Below, one piece after another: positions 24,063 through 36,453 of a stretch of DNA of 64,000 nt. The notes under the pieces were generated by a model, which had not been told where the DNA came from, searched no databases, and saw only the letters and a program-made list of their open reading frames with translations. The stretch comes from Prosapia bicincta (Eukaryota; Arthropoda; Insecta; Hemiptera; Cercopidae): contig JBAIZL010000004.1 in the NCBI GenBank assembly GCA_036971475.1, positions 68,522,510 through 68,586,509 on the forward strand, written 5' to 3'. Numbering within the stretch: the first letter of the stretch is position 1; every line of letters begins with the position of its first letter. A program made the position numbers and the translations under genes.

Positions 24063-24306
24063 GTGAAAGTGTCCGGAGGTACACAAACAGATCTGAAATC
24101 TTATTCTGTTGGAGGGACGTCGGGAGCTCAGTTGTCTGCAAGTGTGCGAGAGAGACTCATGATGGGTTCTCAGAGTTTACCTAAAGCAAGAACAGACACT
24201 GGCTCATTGTCTGACTCTAACTATGTGGAGTTAGCAAGTCCATACAGTGCCATGTACCGCCACACTACTGCCTATACATCTTCCCTACCTGCCAGAGCTA
24301 CTGCAG
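24063..24306 (+). CDS. sick: sickie/neuron navigator exon
   Basis: 244 bp, TTTACTCAG| to ACTGCAG|GTAATA. The first residues VKVSGGTQTDLKSYSVGG are a navigator signature (the KV-GTQTD block). SVRERLMMGSQSLPKAR, DSNYVELASPYSAMYR and SSLPARATA follow. It starts on a codon boundary and ends with the first base of Gly. No catalytic function is expected; this Ser/Thr-rich region is likely phosphorylated and contributes to cytoskeletal association, by analogy with vertebrate NAVs. Confidence 0.93.
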
Positions 24307-25978
24307 GTAATACTGGGAAAATTTTATTAGCTTCATACAATTAATGGGCAAAAGATAAATAAATTATTAATTAACAGTTAAATGCCTTCCTATAAGTTTT
24401 AGTAATATTGTGGAAAGAATTAAACTCACAAGAGAACAAATATTTTTTAAAGGAAAATATAAGGAAATAAGAGCATTTTAAACATAATTGTTATCAAATA
24501 ATATTGCTTCAAACCAATAAGCCTGGAATTTTAAGAGAAATCTATCAATTCATGGTATCATTTTGGTCAAGGGCATGTCATTCATTGCAATAAAGGTTTT
24601 ATTGTCTTTTGCAAGTAAAGACTCTTTCAACTGCATCTATTTGTTACTTAAAATTTCAGTCCAATTGCGCCCAGAGAAATGTGCAACACCTATTTAACCC
24701 GCTGCCTTCACGTTTACAATTGGTGTAAATATAGAGTGCATTTAAACACTGTGGGCCAGTAAATAAACGTTCGGCCATATCCGCCCCACAAGCCTTAGGT
24801 TGGAGACCCCTGCTTTAGACAATGAGTATACTTTTACCTTTGGTTTGCAGAGGTGTATGTACTTTCCCTCACAAATATTTATTTCCCTTGTCACATTCAT
24901 GATGTACGTGTTCTAGCTTTAAAGCACCAAAGCATATGGGTAATTCCAAAGCATATATGTAATAATATGGCCAAATTTGGTGAAGAGTCAAAAGTTTGTA
25001 TTTTTCTGACTAATTTCTTGTTGATTATTAGTTTATTGTTTTTTGTCCTTGGTTCTTTCAAAAAAAATAAAAAAATTTTAACTTGGACATTAATTTTAAA
25101 AAATTATCGTCTCTAACTATAAATCTATTTTTGTCTAAATTTAAGTTTTACTCCATTGTAACATTCTTGTAGGTTTTCTACTAAAAAGGTTTAAAAATAA
25201 TTTTTTAAATCACAACTGTTTTCTTATATGTGTGTAATGTTATAATGATCAGCTTTTGTACCTGATTCATTGTAGATGTATGACTTTATTTTTAATTATA
25301 ATATTTTAGTTTTTAATTATCACTGACGATGGTGGTGTAAAAAATTAACTTAATTGTTAAAATGGATATAAAAAATTAAATATCTTTTATAAAATATATT
25401 TAATTTCATGAAATGTTTGTAATTTATAGTAATATTATCACTAGCCAAAGTAATTTATAGTAATATTATATTATTTACCAAAATTTGTACGTACTCCAAT
25501 TGTACACAAATTATTGCATTGTATAAATAGTTTGTCAATTATATTATGTAATTTTCCCAATAAGTCTAATTTTAAGAAACTGCTTTCCCGAGGTTTCTAG
25601 TTATATCTATTGGTCTTTAAGTAGTCAGAATTTGAGTCCAATTCTTGATATTTTCAGCTCTAAGAGTTTTCTTTCATTTTAGCTTTATCTTGGTTATACA
25701 GGTTTTAATATCCTGAATTATATTGTTTTTTTGTTAAAAACGAATGATAAATTGTTTACATTTTTTATGACAGTTTTTTAAAATTTTATTATTTTTCTTT
25801 ATTATATGCTATTTATAGCAAAATTCAGTATTGAGATTTCAAAAGGTTACATTGCAATTGGCTTTTTATGAAGACTTTTTAAAAAATTTTATTGCCATTG
25901 ATATATTACTAAAATATCAAATAAAAAAATAAAAATAGAAGTATTTGATTTTTAAAAAGCCCAACTGTTTTATCATAG

Positions 25979-26117
25979 GAAGTATGATGGAATCAGACAG
26001 CATAGAATCACTGCCAGCCCAACTCCACCATCGTGCCAGACTTTTAGGTGCTGCATCGCCTTCTCCATCTCCTAGTGCCAGCTCTAGCTCACGTCTTAGT
26101 CGCAGCAATAGTATAAG
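25979..26117 (+). CDS. sick: sickie/neuron navigator exon
   Basis: 139 bp, ATCATAG| to ATAAG|GTATTT. It encodes (G)SMMESDSIESLPAQLHHRAR, LLGAASPSPSPSASSSSRL, SRSNSIR. The Ser-Pro-rich run ending in RSNSIR joins the STKSEKLYPSMLQR of the next exon; this joint motif is strongly conserved in navigators. It ends after two bases of Arg, matching both the 34343 exon and the candidate 32182 cassette. Confidence 0.93.
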
Positions 26118-27120
26118 GTATTTTTGTAAAGCCTTTCAAATCTAATTACCTCTATAACTATACTTTTTGTATTAACTAAGCTTTAGTAGAATTTCATTGA
26201 AGTATTTAACTTAGTCTATATTTTCTTATCTTATTACATATTGTTAGGCCAGTGTGTTACAGTAAACTCCCTCTGGTTCGACTTTGTCTAATTTAAATGC
26301 TAGAAAGTTTAGCCAGTATTACCCTTGAGTTATGTCATCAAGGATCTCTTCTTTATGCCAGGTCAAATATCTCTGAAAATTTTATATCTGACTAACCCAT
26401 CATATTTCACAGATGAGCTCAGCCCGTCCAATCATAATGTTACTAGTGGGCACACAGACCGAGGCCAGCTCGTCATGAATGCCATTGTTGTTTATTTGCT
26501 TCGAAAAAGTTTATTTTCTGGTATGCCATGTACAAGACTAGACATGAATGCTGTCCAACGAATATTTATCATCTCTCAAAACTTTTTATATAGATAACGA
26601 TAGATATTTATAGCCTATAATTCATCCTTTTATCAGACATTCTAGAAGTTAATTTTTGTGTTCATCTGAAGTGAATAATAAGGGGAGCTCGTCTATTAAG
26701 TATTTCGTTTATTTTTTCAGTCATACATTCAGGGTGTGCAGGAGAACAGCACGTTATACACTGAGCTTTATACCTTGTTCTTAATGAGAAATATACACGT
26801 TTATCTTGGGAGTACTTGAAACCATTACATCTATAACTTTGCCTAGATGATCTAACCAAAATCATAATTAACTTTTAATATCTTTTTTACTAATTATAAT
26901 TACAAATTATAATCAATTAATAAATAATAAACCGAAGTACAATATATTGAATAGAAAAATTTTAAACGTACAAAATATATAATATATAGAATAATTTTTA
27001 TAAGCAAAAATATCAATCAGTTTAAGAGGAGGATTATTTTTTCACTTATTGCCATGATATGCTCTAATTAGATATCTTTAGTGGTTTAGAAGTTTTTTTG
27101 TAAAACTGGCTGTGCAAGCT

Positions 27121-28210
27121 AGTAAAATCTCTTGACCAACAATTAATGTTATTGTCTATGAGCTATTGCGCTGTCAGCAATGTTAATGTTGTTTTTGTAG
27201 TAAAATCTCTTGACCAACAATTAATGTTATTGCCTATGAGCTATTGCTCTGTCAGCAATGTTAATGTGGTTTTTGTAGTAAAATCTCTTGACCAACAAAT
27301 TATGTTATTGTCTATGAGCTATTGCTCTGTCAGCAATGTTAATGTGGTTTTTGTAGTAAAATCTCTTGACCAACAATTAATGTTATTGTCTATGAGCTAT
27401 TGCTCTGTCAGCAATGTTAATGTTGTTTTTGTAGTAAAATCTCTTGACCAACAATTAATGTTATTGTCTATGAGCTATTGCTCTGTCAGCAATGTTAATG
27501 TGGTTTTTGTAGTAAAATCTCTTGACCAACAATTAATGTTATTGCCTATGAGCTATTGCTCTGTCAGCAATGTTAATGTGGTTTTGTAGTAAAATCTCTT
27601 GACCAACAATTAATGTTATTGTCTATGAGCTATTGCTCTGTCAGCAATGTTAATGTGGTTTTGTAGTAAAATCTCTTGACCAACAATTAATGTTATTGTC
27701 TATGAGCTATTGCTCTGTCAGCAATGTTAATGTGGTTTTTGTAGTAAAATCTCTTGACCAACAATTAATGATATTGTCTATGAGCTATTGCTCTGTCAGC
27801 AATGTTAATGTGGTTTTTGTAGTAAAATCTCTTGACCAACAATTAATGTTATTGTCTATGAGCTACTGCTCTGTCAGCAATGTTAATGTGGTTTTTGTAG
27901 TAAAATCTCTTGACCAACAATTAATGTTATTGTCTATGAGCTATTGCTCTGTCAGCAATGTTAATGTGGTTTTTGTAGTAAAATCTCTTGACCAACAATT
28001 AATGTTATTGTCTATGAGCTATTGCTCTGTCAGCAATGTTAATGTGGTTTTTGTAGTAAAATCTCTTGACCAACAATTAATGTTATTGTCTATGAGCTAT
28101 TGCGCTGTCAGCAATGTTAATGTGGTTTTTGTAGTAAAATCTCTTGACCAACAATTAATGTTATTGTCTATGAGCTATTGTTCTTTCACCAATGTTAATG
28201 TGGTTTTTGT
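27121..28210 (+). repeat. Minisatellite, 78 bp x 14
   Basis: Units starting AGTAAAATCTCTTGACC begin at 27121, 27199, 27277, 27355, 27433, 27511, 27588, 27665, 27743, 27821, 27899, 27977, 28055 and 28133. Twelve intervals or units are 78 bp, and the two starting at 27511 and 27588 are 77 bp through loss of one T. Units differ by only a few bases, so the array is young. Because 78 is divisible by 3, one frame stays open and repeats 26 residues (LMLLSMSYCSVSNVNVVFVV plus KSLDQQ), broken by the two 77-bp units. No flanking exon signal suggests it is translated. Confidence 0.93.
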
Positions 28211-28922
28211 TACACAACTGAGTAGCTTTTCTCCGGCCATAATTTTAATGTAGTTTTTGTTTTGAATACTGATGGTGTTCACAGATGCCGAAATTATTTG
28301 TGTCGACAAACATATTGTTAGACATGATTTTTAATCTTTGTTTTGATCATTAAGCTAATGGTATCATATAAGTGATTATGACACATATAGATGATGTATA
28401 CTTCATTGAACCTAAATATTATTATTTATAGCATAATGTCAGTGAGTTTAGTCTGGTCCAAAGATTGACACACTACAGGGAGGTTACTATAACTGATACG
28501 TTGAGCAAAATTATAAACACTTTTATTATAGAAATAGTTCAATACCTTTTATTTTTCTGTCAAGCTAGTCTTGTTTTACTTTTTTAATATTGAACTTTCT
28601 GTATATTAACATTTAATTCGGTGACAATTAAAGATTTTTCACATTTAAAATTTAGTTGAAAATGTAACAGTTTTAGTTATTATTTTATTTAAAAATAATT
28701 TTTTGACAAAAATGTAGACATTAAAATCATTGTAATTTGCAATGTGTTTTTACTTTTCTGACAACACTGACTGCAAGTAGGCTTAGTCATGTTGTAAAAT
28801 ACTGTTTACTTTAGTTATGTAGTATAATTGGTTAGAAAAATTTATTTTTGGCTTCAGATCAGTATTGTTTGTTTTGGTAACACTATTTATATATGTTCAG
28901 CTTCATTTAAATAGTATTTACA

Positions 28923-29150
28923 TTTAACACACTTTCAAGCCTACGCTCATGTATTGTTTGGGCTCCCGTATTTATTCCCACAGCAACATAATTCCCGTAT
29001 ATTTTCAGTTTTGTCGATATCCCTCTTTATATTGGTTATTCTGCTTTACGTGTCTTTACCTTTAGGCCATTTAGAGTTTCTATTTTACATAAACACCTCC
29101 AGGCAGATTGAAACAGGCGCCTACTAAGGGGATAGGCTTGAAAGTGTTGA
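28923..29150. mobile_element. TIR element, AACACTTTnAAGCCTA family, copy 2
   Basis: Ends TTAACACACTTTCAAGCCTA and ATAGGCTTGAAAGTGTTGA. It shares with 22526-23535 the blocks AGGCGCCTACTAAGGGG and CTTTAGGCCATTTAGAGTTT, but is an internally deleted version of about 228 bp. Confidence 0.6.
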
Positions 29151-31359
29151 TATTTTTGGATCAATAGTGTATTGTTATAATAAATAAATGTTTGTAACCT
29201 TCTGATGATGCTAACTATGTTGGCAAATTACGCTACTCTGCTCTGTATAAAATTTTAAATTTAATAGTGTATTGTAGATATTATAATTAGATTACTGGTT
29301 AACAGCTAGGGAACACGGTTAACCTCTTATGTACTTTAAGGTGGACAAAATTACCTGATGGGACAGGAAATGTAGAAATATAATTACGTAAATAGTTTGA
29401 TTCTCGCACTAGTATTAACTATACTACAAGATGGAGAGAGTCATAGCTTTTACATGCTTGAGCATCTCTAAATTAGAGGTTTTAGTACCAAGATCAGGGA
29501 GAAGTGCATTAGTTATTTCCAAACTCTTACAGATATTAATGGCTTTCAATAACATGTGAATTTATGTGTGAATAACATTACATATTTATTTTAAAATGTA
29601 ACATTTTGTTTCATACACTAGGATGTTTACAATTATATTTATAATTAATTCAATACAATTATCTTATAATTTTTGTGGGATATTTTTTATTGTTGTTGAG
29701 TTTGGGGCCACTTCATCTTTGTAAACTTGATGCTGTACTGTTTCTTCTCTTGTAGAATTGTTTATTTACTCTCCTTCGCCTCTTTACTTCATAGTTTATC
29801 TGCTACTTGTATCAATGCTATTAGAATTTAGTAACCTACTTTATTACAATTAGTAATATACAAATATTGAATAAAAACCTTACCTGATTCTTGATTCTAT
29901 TATATTTTGAAATAATTTTACTTATAATATTATGTTGAAGCATATCCTCTTTAGTTTTCATTCATTGAATTATAAAATCATTTCATATAACCAAATGTAG
30001 CAACTAATGTGGCTATACAAATTATAATGTATATATTATGAATAATAACTGTAAAATATTTATTTGTTTATGGTTAATTGAATTTTCTATATATATGTGT
30101 TGTCAATTTTATCAAGAGCAAATAAGATATGAAAATAAGGCCCTTTGAAATATCTCAATGCATTATTTAATCTCAATGTAGTTACTGAATCATTTTTATA
30201 AACCTGTAATAATGTTAAGCAAATATTATATGGAAAACATTTAGATTTTAAAAAAATAGTCAATATTTTCACCGTCCAAAAATGAATTTAACAGACTTTA
30301 AAGAAAATTACAGTTCTTCATTCAATATTAATATTAATATCAATATTTTAATTTCACTTCTCAAAGAAAAAGGTATTTAAAGCCACAAAGCAAAATCAAA
30401 ACCCTAATTAATTAGATTTTCAATTGTTATTAGAAATCAATTTAGACATTTACCACAAATGGTGGCTATAATTTCTAATTTTTAGAATGTAAATTTTTAA
30501 TATTCTAGATATGTAAATTCAAACTCAAGGATTTTTATTTAATTACTCAAAAGTTAATTACAATAGCATTGTATATAAAAAAACATACAAATAGTTATAC
30601 TAAATACTATTGCTTTTTCAGCTACCTCAGAGATCGGACTTTCCCCAGGTATAGTTGTGCGCGACACCCATTATGCTTTCTTGTCTATTATATCTTGCCA
30701 GCATGAACATAACATTTAATCTGTGTGCTTCAAGTAATCTATGCAATAGCTTTATTGCTTCATCTTTGGTCTTTGGCCACTAGAGTGAGGTTGGTTTTGT
30801 TGAGTGCTGCACAAAAACACAGCTTTTCAAAGTAATTTTTGTACAAGTAACCGAGCTTTAACAGAATGTATTTTGTAATATGTATTTCTTGTGTTCCTGT
30901 GCTGTAACACTTGGAGATATCCAATACTCTAATGTTTGTTGAAATTCCGTTGACGTAACTGGAAAACCTACTGTTTGTATTGTTCCTAATCATTCTATGT
31001 TATTGCACTTCCATTTTCCTAGTAATAATGGGAAGTTTTTCTGCTTTATTCTTGCTTTTTACTTGAAAAAATGTTTGTAGGGTGTGTAACAAATCCGTAA
31101 TTTATTTTTAAAATATATTCGGATATTTATTTTCAGATATAATTTTTAAAAATTTATTGTTTAGATTCATAAATTATAAATATATATATTTAACTAAACA
31201 CAGGTTCTTTGATTTACATTAGTTTTTCTTCTAGTATTTTGGAAAGATCAGTTTATTTATTGAATAATAATACTTATTAATGTACTTTTAAATTCATGTT
31301 GGTAATTTTCTTGTAAACTCGTGTGAAGAAATTTAGATATTATAAAAGACTATAATTCA

Positions 31360-31362
<3 letters not shown>

Positions 31363-31445
<83 letters not shown>
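31363..31445. repeat. (TA)n microsatellite, about 82 bp
   Basis: Uninterrupted TA dinucleotides. Other TA tracts of 30 bp or more lie near 37461, 37775, 45567, 45909, 46250, 47694, 48030, 57981, 58959, 59300, 60473, 60715 and 63029. Confidence 0.95.
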
Positions 31446-31448
<3 letters not shown>

Positions 31449-31704
31449 GCCCTTTTTTTCTCATTCAATGGATTACGTGAGGAAATATGAGATATTACTA
31501 GAAATTTAAAAATGTATTAAATTATTTTGACTCCTGTAGTTTGAGTAAAAATACATTCGTTGGTAAAATTCCTATTTCAAAATAGAAAAATTAAGTTAGT
31601 ACCATTTAGTTAAAATTTGTTTAATACTCATGTCAATACTATAAATATTTTTTTTTAAAGTTTCTTGATGTAATCATCTTGAATTCACTGATTAAACTAA
31701 TTGA

Positions 31705-31877
31705 AAACTACTTAACTAAGTGAATATGTAATTGCTTACTTGCTGACGCGTTTCAAAACAATTGTTCCTTTTACGAATCTAACCCTCTACAAGTAGAGTG
31801 TAGCTTCGTAAAAGGAACGATCGTTTTGAAATGCGTCAGCAAGTAAGCCATTACGTATTCACTTAGTTAAGTAGTTT
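31705..31877. repeat. Near-perfect palindrome, TGACGCG family
   Basis: Arms AAACTACTTAACTAAGTGAA ... GCTTACTTGCTGACGCG and their complements meet near 31791. The outer left flank (31659-31704) carries TTGATGTAATCATCTTGAAT, the element tail also seen at 42530 and 17985. Each arm ends like a hammerhead (GAA, ATGCGT or ACGCGT, C, AGCAAG) but the core reads TTCGTAAAA, so it is not functional. Confidence 0.85.
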
Positions 31878-32181
31878 AAAATTATTTTTGTTTAATTTAT
31901 AAAAAATTAAATTTAAAGCTATTATTTGTTTTACTTTTTTTATTTACCAAATACAATTTTAGAATAAAAACAAAAAAAGCTAGAATCAAATGTCTACTAT
32001 AATGAGAAAGAAATAAAATAAAATTTATTTGCTTATAATTTATGTTTTGTTTGCTATATAGTTGTTCAATTACCAACTATCAAAGGGGCCTTAAGTGAAC
32101 ACATTTTCATTTATTAATTGCTCAACATATTGATTAACAAAATTTAAACAGTTTTTCATTTTTCTCATCTTAATTTTCTAG

Positions 32182-32220
32182 GATGAATAGTCGCTCATAC
32201 TCAGAACTGTTGCATTGTAT
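32182..32220 (+). CDS. Candidate 39-bp cassette exon of sickie
   Basis: TTTTCTAG| precedes and |GTAGGA follows. The 39 bp divide by three, and in the phase set by the neighbouring exons they read (R)MNSRSYSELLHC with no stop. Inclusion would add 13 residues between SRSNSIR and STKSEK without shifting the frame. The upstream polypyrimidine stretch (TTTTTCATTTTTCTCATC) is good; the donor GTAGGA is weak. I know of no homologous insert, so this may be chance. Confidence 0.35.
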
Positions 32221-34342
32221 GTAGGAGTCCAAGGCAAGGCTTAAATCGGTGCCCCCACCCTCGGGAATAAAACTCATAATTTTGTTTGTCTCTCTTTTTG
32301 GTTCAAGGGGACAATACATTTCCGAGGGGTTGAGGGGTTTAGTGTCATTTCATTTTATATCACCTATGGACCTGCCGTGTTTCAGACAAGGAAAAACTGG
32401 CAGCTATTATAAATATCACCATTATGGATCCCCAACTTCCACTACATATTTTATACAAATATACTAAGATTTGATTTATTTATATACAAAATAAAGTCTT
32501 TGATTTTTAATTATTTGTTTTTATCTTTGGTGGCCTTTCTTCTTGACTTTATACAAACTTCAACTATTGAAATGCATTCACCTGGTGTTGGGGTTGGCCC
32601 CAAAGAAATAATATTACAAATTGAAGAAAGTTAAAGAAGGTCTCTGCACTGAAGACCGCTTGCTAAGCCAACGGGAAATAAGAAAAATTGCAGTAATGAC
32701 ATCAATTTACAACATGAATGCTTAACAATAAGCTAACACTATTTGCCTTATGAGGTACTGCTTACCATAGAGCAGTTGAAACAAGTCTTTCAATATCACA
32801 TCCACTGGCGGTTTATAGTTCACTGTAACACTTAAATAGAATTAAAATACATATTAAAAGGTAATAAGAACAAAGTACCACTAGGCGTCAGTTGCACAAT
32901 AATCCACAACAAATATAATGCGTTTGAGCTCTGAACAATGCACACACGTGGCTAATTGAATTTGGACCTTATAAGACAATTTTCACTAATTTAGAGCGGT
33001 TATACACGTTAACTATTATGCGACCTGACGTTGTTGCGGCTTGAAGTCCTTCTTGCAAGTAGTTTCATGAGGAGATATTTTCTGGCGAGGCGGTTCTGAC
33101 GTTGAAACTGAAGAGTGAACAAGAGAAGTGTAGAGCGGTCGGCCATCTTAGCTGCACCAGTGGTTTGTGGGAACGCTATGGCAGCCAAACGGAACAAATG
33201 TGGGAAATGGAACGAATTTAGCGCTATCTAGTGTACAAAACTGTGAAACTGATAACAGCTGTTTTATATAGCGGCAAACACAAGATTCAGAATCTAAAGC
33301 TGTAATAGGTTAGGCACCGTTATTAACACCTGGCTTTTGCATGAGCAAATATTGTCAGAATTTCTCTGAAATCTAAGTTTGTTAATGTCATTTTGCTAGA
33401 ATGGAGAGTGAGTTTAGCCTTTCCTGTGCTATTGTAGAGCACAAAGAGGTTTTTATAAGTTTAAGTTTACTAAAGCTTCGTTCGGCACAAGCCACTGTCA
33501 TGGGTATTGTTTATAACCATCTTAACTTCACCTACAAGTTTGTAAACAAATCTTTACTGTTCATGTTTTTGATCATACACAAGATTTCTTTTGCTGTGCC
33601 CTTGTTTTTTTTTTCATGATCCAAAACCGAGTTTACATGTAGAAGTTTTGAAACAGTTGTTGATATCAGACAGTTTGGTTGCTTTGTCAGTTAAATGTCT
33701 TTCAAGATCCAACTTTTTTTAGATATTTTTTTCCTGGAAGTTAAGTCACATTGTCCAAGCATCCCCACATTTGTTGGTGTCATTTCAATGTAGTTGACCT
33801 CATCTAACAATAAGTGAGTTCATAATGTTATTTATCTACTAAAAAGAAAAAACTTTTCTCATGAAGTTTTTTTTCAGGCGAAAATTGCACTTCCTCAGAA
33901 GACTGATAAAAAAAGCATTTTCATTTATGAATCATATAAAGAATTTTTAAAATACTGAGTTAGTTTTCTTTGTTATTAAACTCTAAAATTTTAGATAGAG
34001 TTTCTCAAATTTTGAAATCTTACAAGAACTCTATAGTCTGAATTAAGGACCTAATAAAACAAAATGAGACCTGCTGAATGAAACCTTTTTTTCCATTGAC
34101 TGTAAATTTCCATTTGTTATGCATTCCTTGACAGATGTTTGTTCTACTAAAACAACCATCCAGCATGGTTAAATGGCCCCCTCAATGTTTGTGTGTCATG
34201 ATATCCACTGTTCATTCCTCGTGCTGTGAGTCATTGGTTGTTTTTTAGTAGACCCTTTTAATAAGTCAAATCCATTTTAAACAATTTCATTCATCACACA
34301 ATGATTATTTTTCTTTTATAATCATTTGGAGCTTTTTTTTAG

Positions 34343-34501
34343 ATCAACAAAGTCTGAAAAGTTATATCCATCAATGCTCCAGAGATCAGAAGAGCTGGAT
34401 CCTTACTACAGCATTCCATACAATATGGCTGCCAACAGTCAACATTCATCTCAACCTACAAGTCCTACACCTAGTCAGATGTCACAGGGAACTATCTCCA
34501 G
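34343..34501 (+). CDS. sick: sickie/neuron navigator exon
   Basis: 159 bp, TTTTTTTTAG| to TCCAG|GTTAAC. It encodes (R)STKSEKLYPSMLQRSEELD, PYYSIPYNMAANSQHSSQP, TSPTPSQMSQGTIS. STKSEKLYPSMLQR and QPTSPTPSQ are among the most conserved linker motifs of NAV/sickie proteins and are the strongest single identification in this window. Phase: one base completes Arg, and two bases of the final Arg codon are left for the next exon. The donor (GTTAAC) is weaker than at the other exons. Confidence 0.95.
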
Positions 34502-34635
34502 GTTAACAATTACACAATAGATATTAATTAATCAGTTAATGTATATAAAAACATGTAAAACTTGCCTATAGTAGTGTTTACTAAGGTAATTTCTAAAATT
34601 TTAGACTTAAACTATCACTAATTTCACAATGTATT

Positions 34636-34678
34636 AATTACAGACTAGTTTCTTTTATGATGCACCATCATCAGTAAT
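34636..34678 (-). ncRNA. Degenerate hammerhead-like motif
   Basis: The minus strand has an intact CTGATGA, spacer T, then GGTGC without a complementary partner, then GAA, self-complementary ACTAGT, C at position 17 and TGTAAT. Stem II cannot form, and stem I (ATTA/TAAT) needs a 2-base bulge. Core plus GAA plus palindrome in the right order argue for a relic. It sits 135 bp after a sickie exon. Confidence 0.4.
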
Positions 34679-35595
34679 GGAATTGTACTATTCATAGGAG
34701 TATAGTAATAAACAATAGAAGCACTTATCTTTTAAATTGAATGAGAACAGTTGTTCAGAGAATTCTGTTTATAAAATTGGCTGAACTATCTTGCTACTAT
34801 ATGCAACTTTTTACATAATTGAATATGACTAACGTGTATATTTATGTAATAGTAGCTCAACTGGAAGTTGAAAACAAATATTGTAAATATAGTAAATCCT
34901 ACCTCCTCTTTTTTTACATACACCCCCATTTTATTGACTAATTTTAAATTTCCACTTATGGGATTTTTAACACTTTGATTGGCATTCACGTACCAGTACT
35001 TAAGATCATGTTACGGCCAACGAGAGCATATATGTACGTTCTACCATTTCTCTCGGATTAGCATTGCTAAATGTTAATGATTTTTTCCTGTGCATGTGCT
35101 GTATTCTAGGTTAAATATTTGCAACTATCTGGACAATAAATACTACACAGAGTACATAGTCACCATTCTTTTGTGTCCAAAGTCAATGGGTTTTCCTACG
35201 TATTTACAGATCATTTCAAAGTTTAAGTGGTATTTTACAAATAAAAAGATAACAGATAATTTTTAGCAGTGAAATTGTCAGTAAACATAAGGTAAAATTG
35301 GGTTAACATTAAAACATAAGTAGATTGAAAAAATTAACAAATATTACTATAATTTAAAAATTAGAGAAAAATAAAGAAAAAAATCAGAAAAAAGAAAAAG
35401 TGTAAAAATCTTTCCAGAATATATTGCTCCCAGGGGCCATACCAGGTCAGGCACATGTTGCTAATCAAAGAGTTATTAAACCTCTTAACAATGGACAATC
35501 CTATATATGGATAGTACATTTCCTTTTACCTGTCATAAAATTAAAATAATTTCTTACCTTTATATGCAAAATTTTATGTTAATGAAAAGAATGTA

Positions 35596-35995
35596 GTGTC
35601 TTTAAATGTAAAAATATTTCATCAGTGGCTAAGAATCAACACTCGCCCTTGTGCAATACTGCAGAACTGCCTCGTTTTTACATATTTCAAATATGATAAC
35701 AACCTATGATGCAGAATTCCAAGAACCTTTCTATAACTCATGTACTGGGTTTTCAGTCTATATTGTGACCGTCATAATAACCGTTTAACATGATGAGTGT
35801 CTTTAAATGTAAAAATATTTCATCAGTGGCTAAGAATCAACATTCGCCCTTGTGCAATGCTGCAGAACTGCCTCGTTTTTACATATTTCAAATATGATAA
35901 CAACCTATGATGCAGAATTCCAAGAACGTTTCTATAACTCATGTACTGGGTTTTCAGTCTATATTGTGACGGTAATAATAACTGTTTAACATGAT
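35596..35995. repeat. Recent tandem duplication, about 201 bp x 2
   Basis: Unit 35596-35796 (GTGTCTTTAAATGTAAAAAT ... TTTAACATGATGA) is repeated at 35797-35995 with a handful of substitutions. It lies in the sickie intron; no function is apparent. Confidence 0.93.
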
Positions 35996-36337
35996 GAATT
36001 CAGTGATAGTGAAATGCTAATCGTTTACCATCTTATATCTTATCCAGATTCAGTTTAGTGGTACAAATAAAGAGCTAGTAGAGTGAAAAATTTGCCAAAT
36101 GAAAAAGGAACTGGTTTCACAATTATGAGTAATTTACTTCCACATTTGCAAAAACCAACCTTGTTTAGTCGAAATATTTGGTAACTCGAATACGTTGCCA
36201 GTACTCTTAGGTTTGAGTTACCGAGTTTGTATTGTATAAGGCTAAATTTGTTGGACAATTATTGCCATAAATTTATAAATAAAAATAAAATATTTAACTT
36301 TTATAAAATAATTCTACAATACTCCTTCATGTTTCAG

Positions 36338-36453
36338 GTTTAACTATCCTATCTCACCCATCAGTACTTCTACCTCTAGTCATGGCATCAGCCGAAACTC
36401 CCCTTATATTGGAACTCTTCTTCTTAACAAGATGAATTCAAAAGACGATGATG
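36338..36453 (+). CDS. sick: sickie/neuron navigator exon
   Basis: 116 bp, GTTTCAG| to GATG|GTAAGT. It encodes (R)FNYPISPISTSTSSHGISRN, SPYIGTLLLNKMNSKDDD. RF-YP-SP-ST followed later by KDDDVHGSA across the junction is typical of the family. It ends with the first base of Val of the next exon. The protein stays low in complexity and Ser-rich; no folded domain. Confidence 0.93.

Larger units (their letters stand above)
26118..34342 (+). other. 8.2-kb sickie intron
   Basis: It holds the 78-bp minisatellite (27121-28210), a TIR remnant (28923-29150), a TA microsatellite (31363-31445), a palindrome (31705-31877) and a candidate cassette exon (32182-32220). A minus-strand frame at 33009-33197 beginning MADRSTLLLFTLQF might be the start of a transposase-associated protein, but I cannot support that. 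The remainder shows nothing. Confidence 0.6.

Noticed and set aside
27121..28210. CRISPR array or repetitive protein gene
   Set aside because: The units are contiguous with no unique spacers, the organism is eukaryotic, and the open frame is explained by a 78-bp period and broken by two 1-bp losses; no start context or splice signals support translation.
29195..29235. CTGATGA-T-GCTAAC/GTTGGC, another hammerhead candidate
   Set aside because: Core and stem II fit, but GAA is changed and stems I and III do not form. At most an old relic; no inverted partner.
33009..33197. Minus-strand frame MADRSTLLLFTLQF... as a transposase start
   Set aside because: Faint resemblance to Harbinger-associated proteins, but too short and without any diagnostic motif or element ends.
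33870..33910. CTGAGGA-A-GTGC... on the minus strand near 33895
   Set aside because: Stem II does not pair well and GAA is followed by a poly-A run rather than a palindrome.
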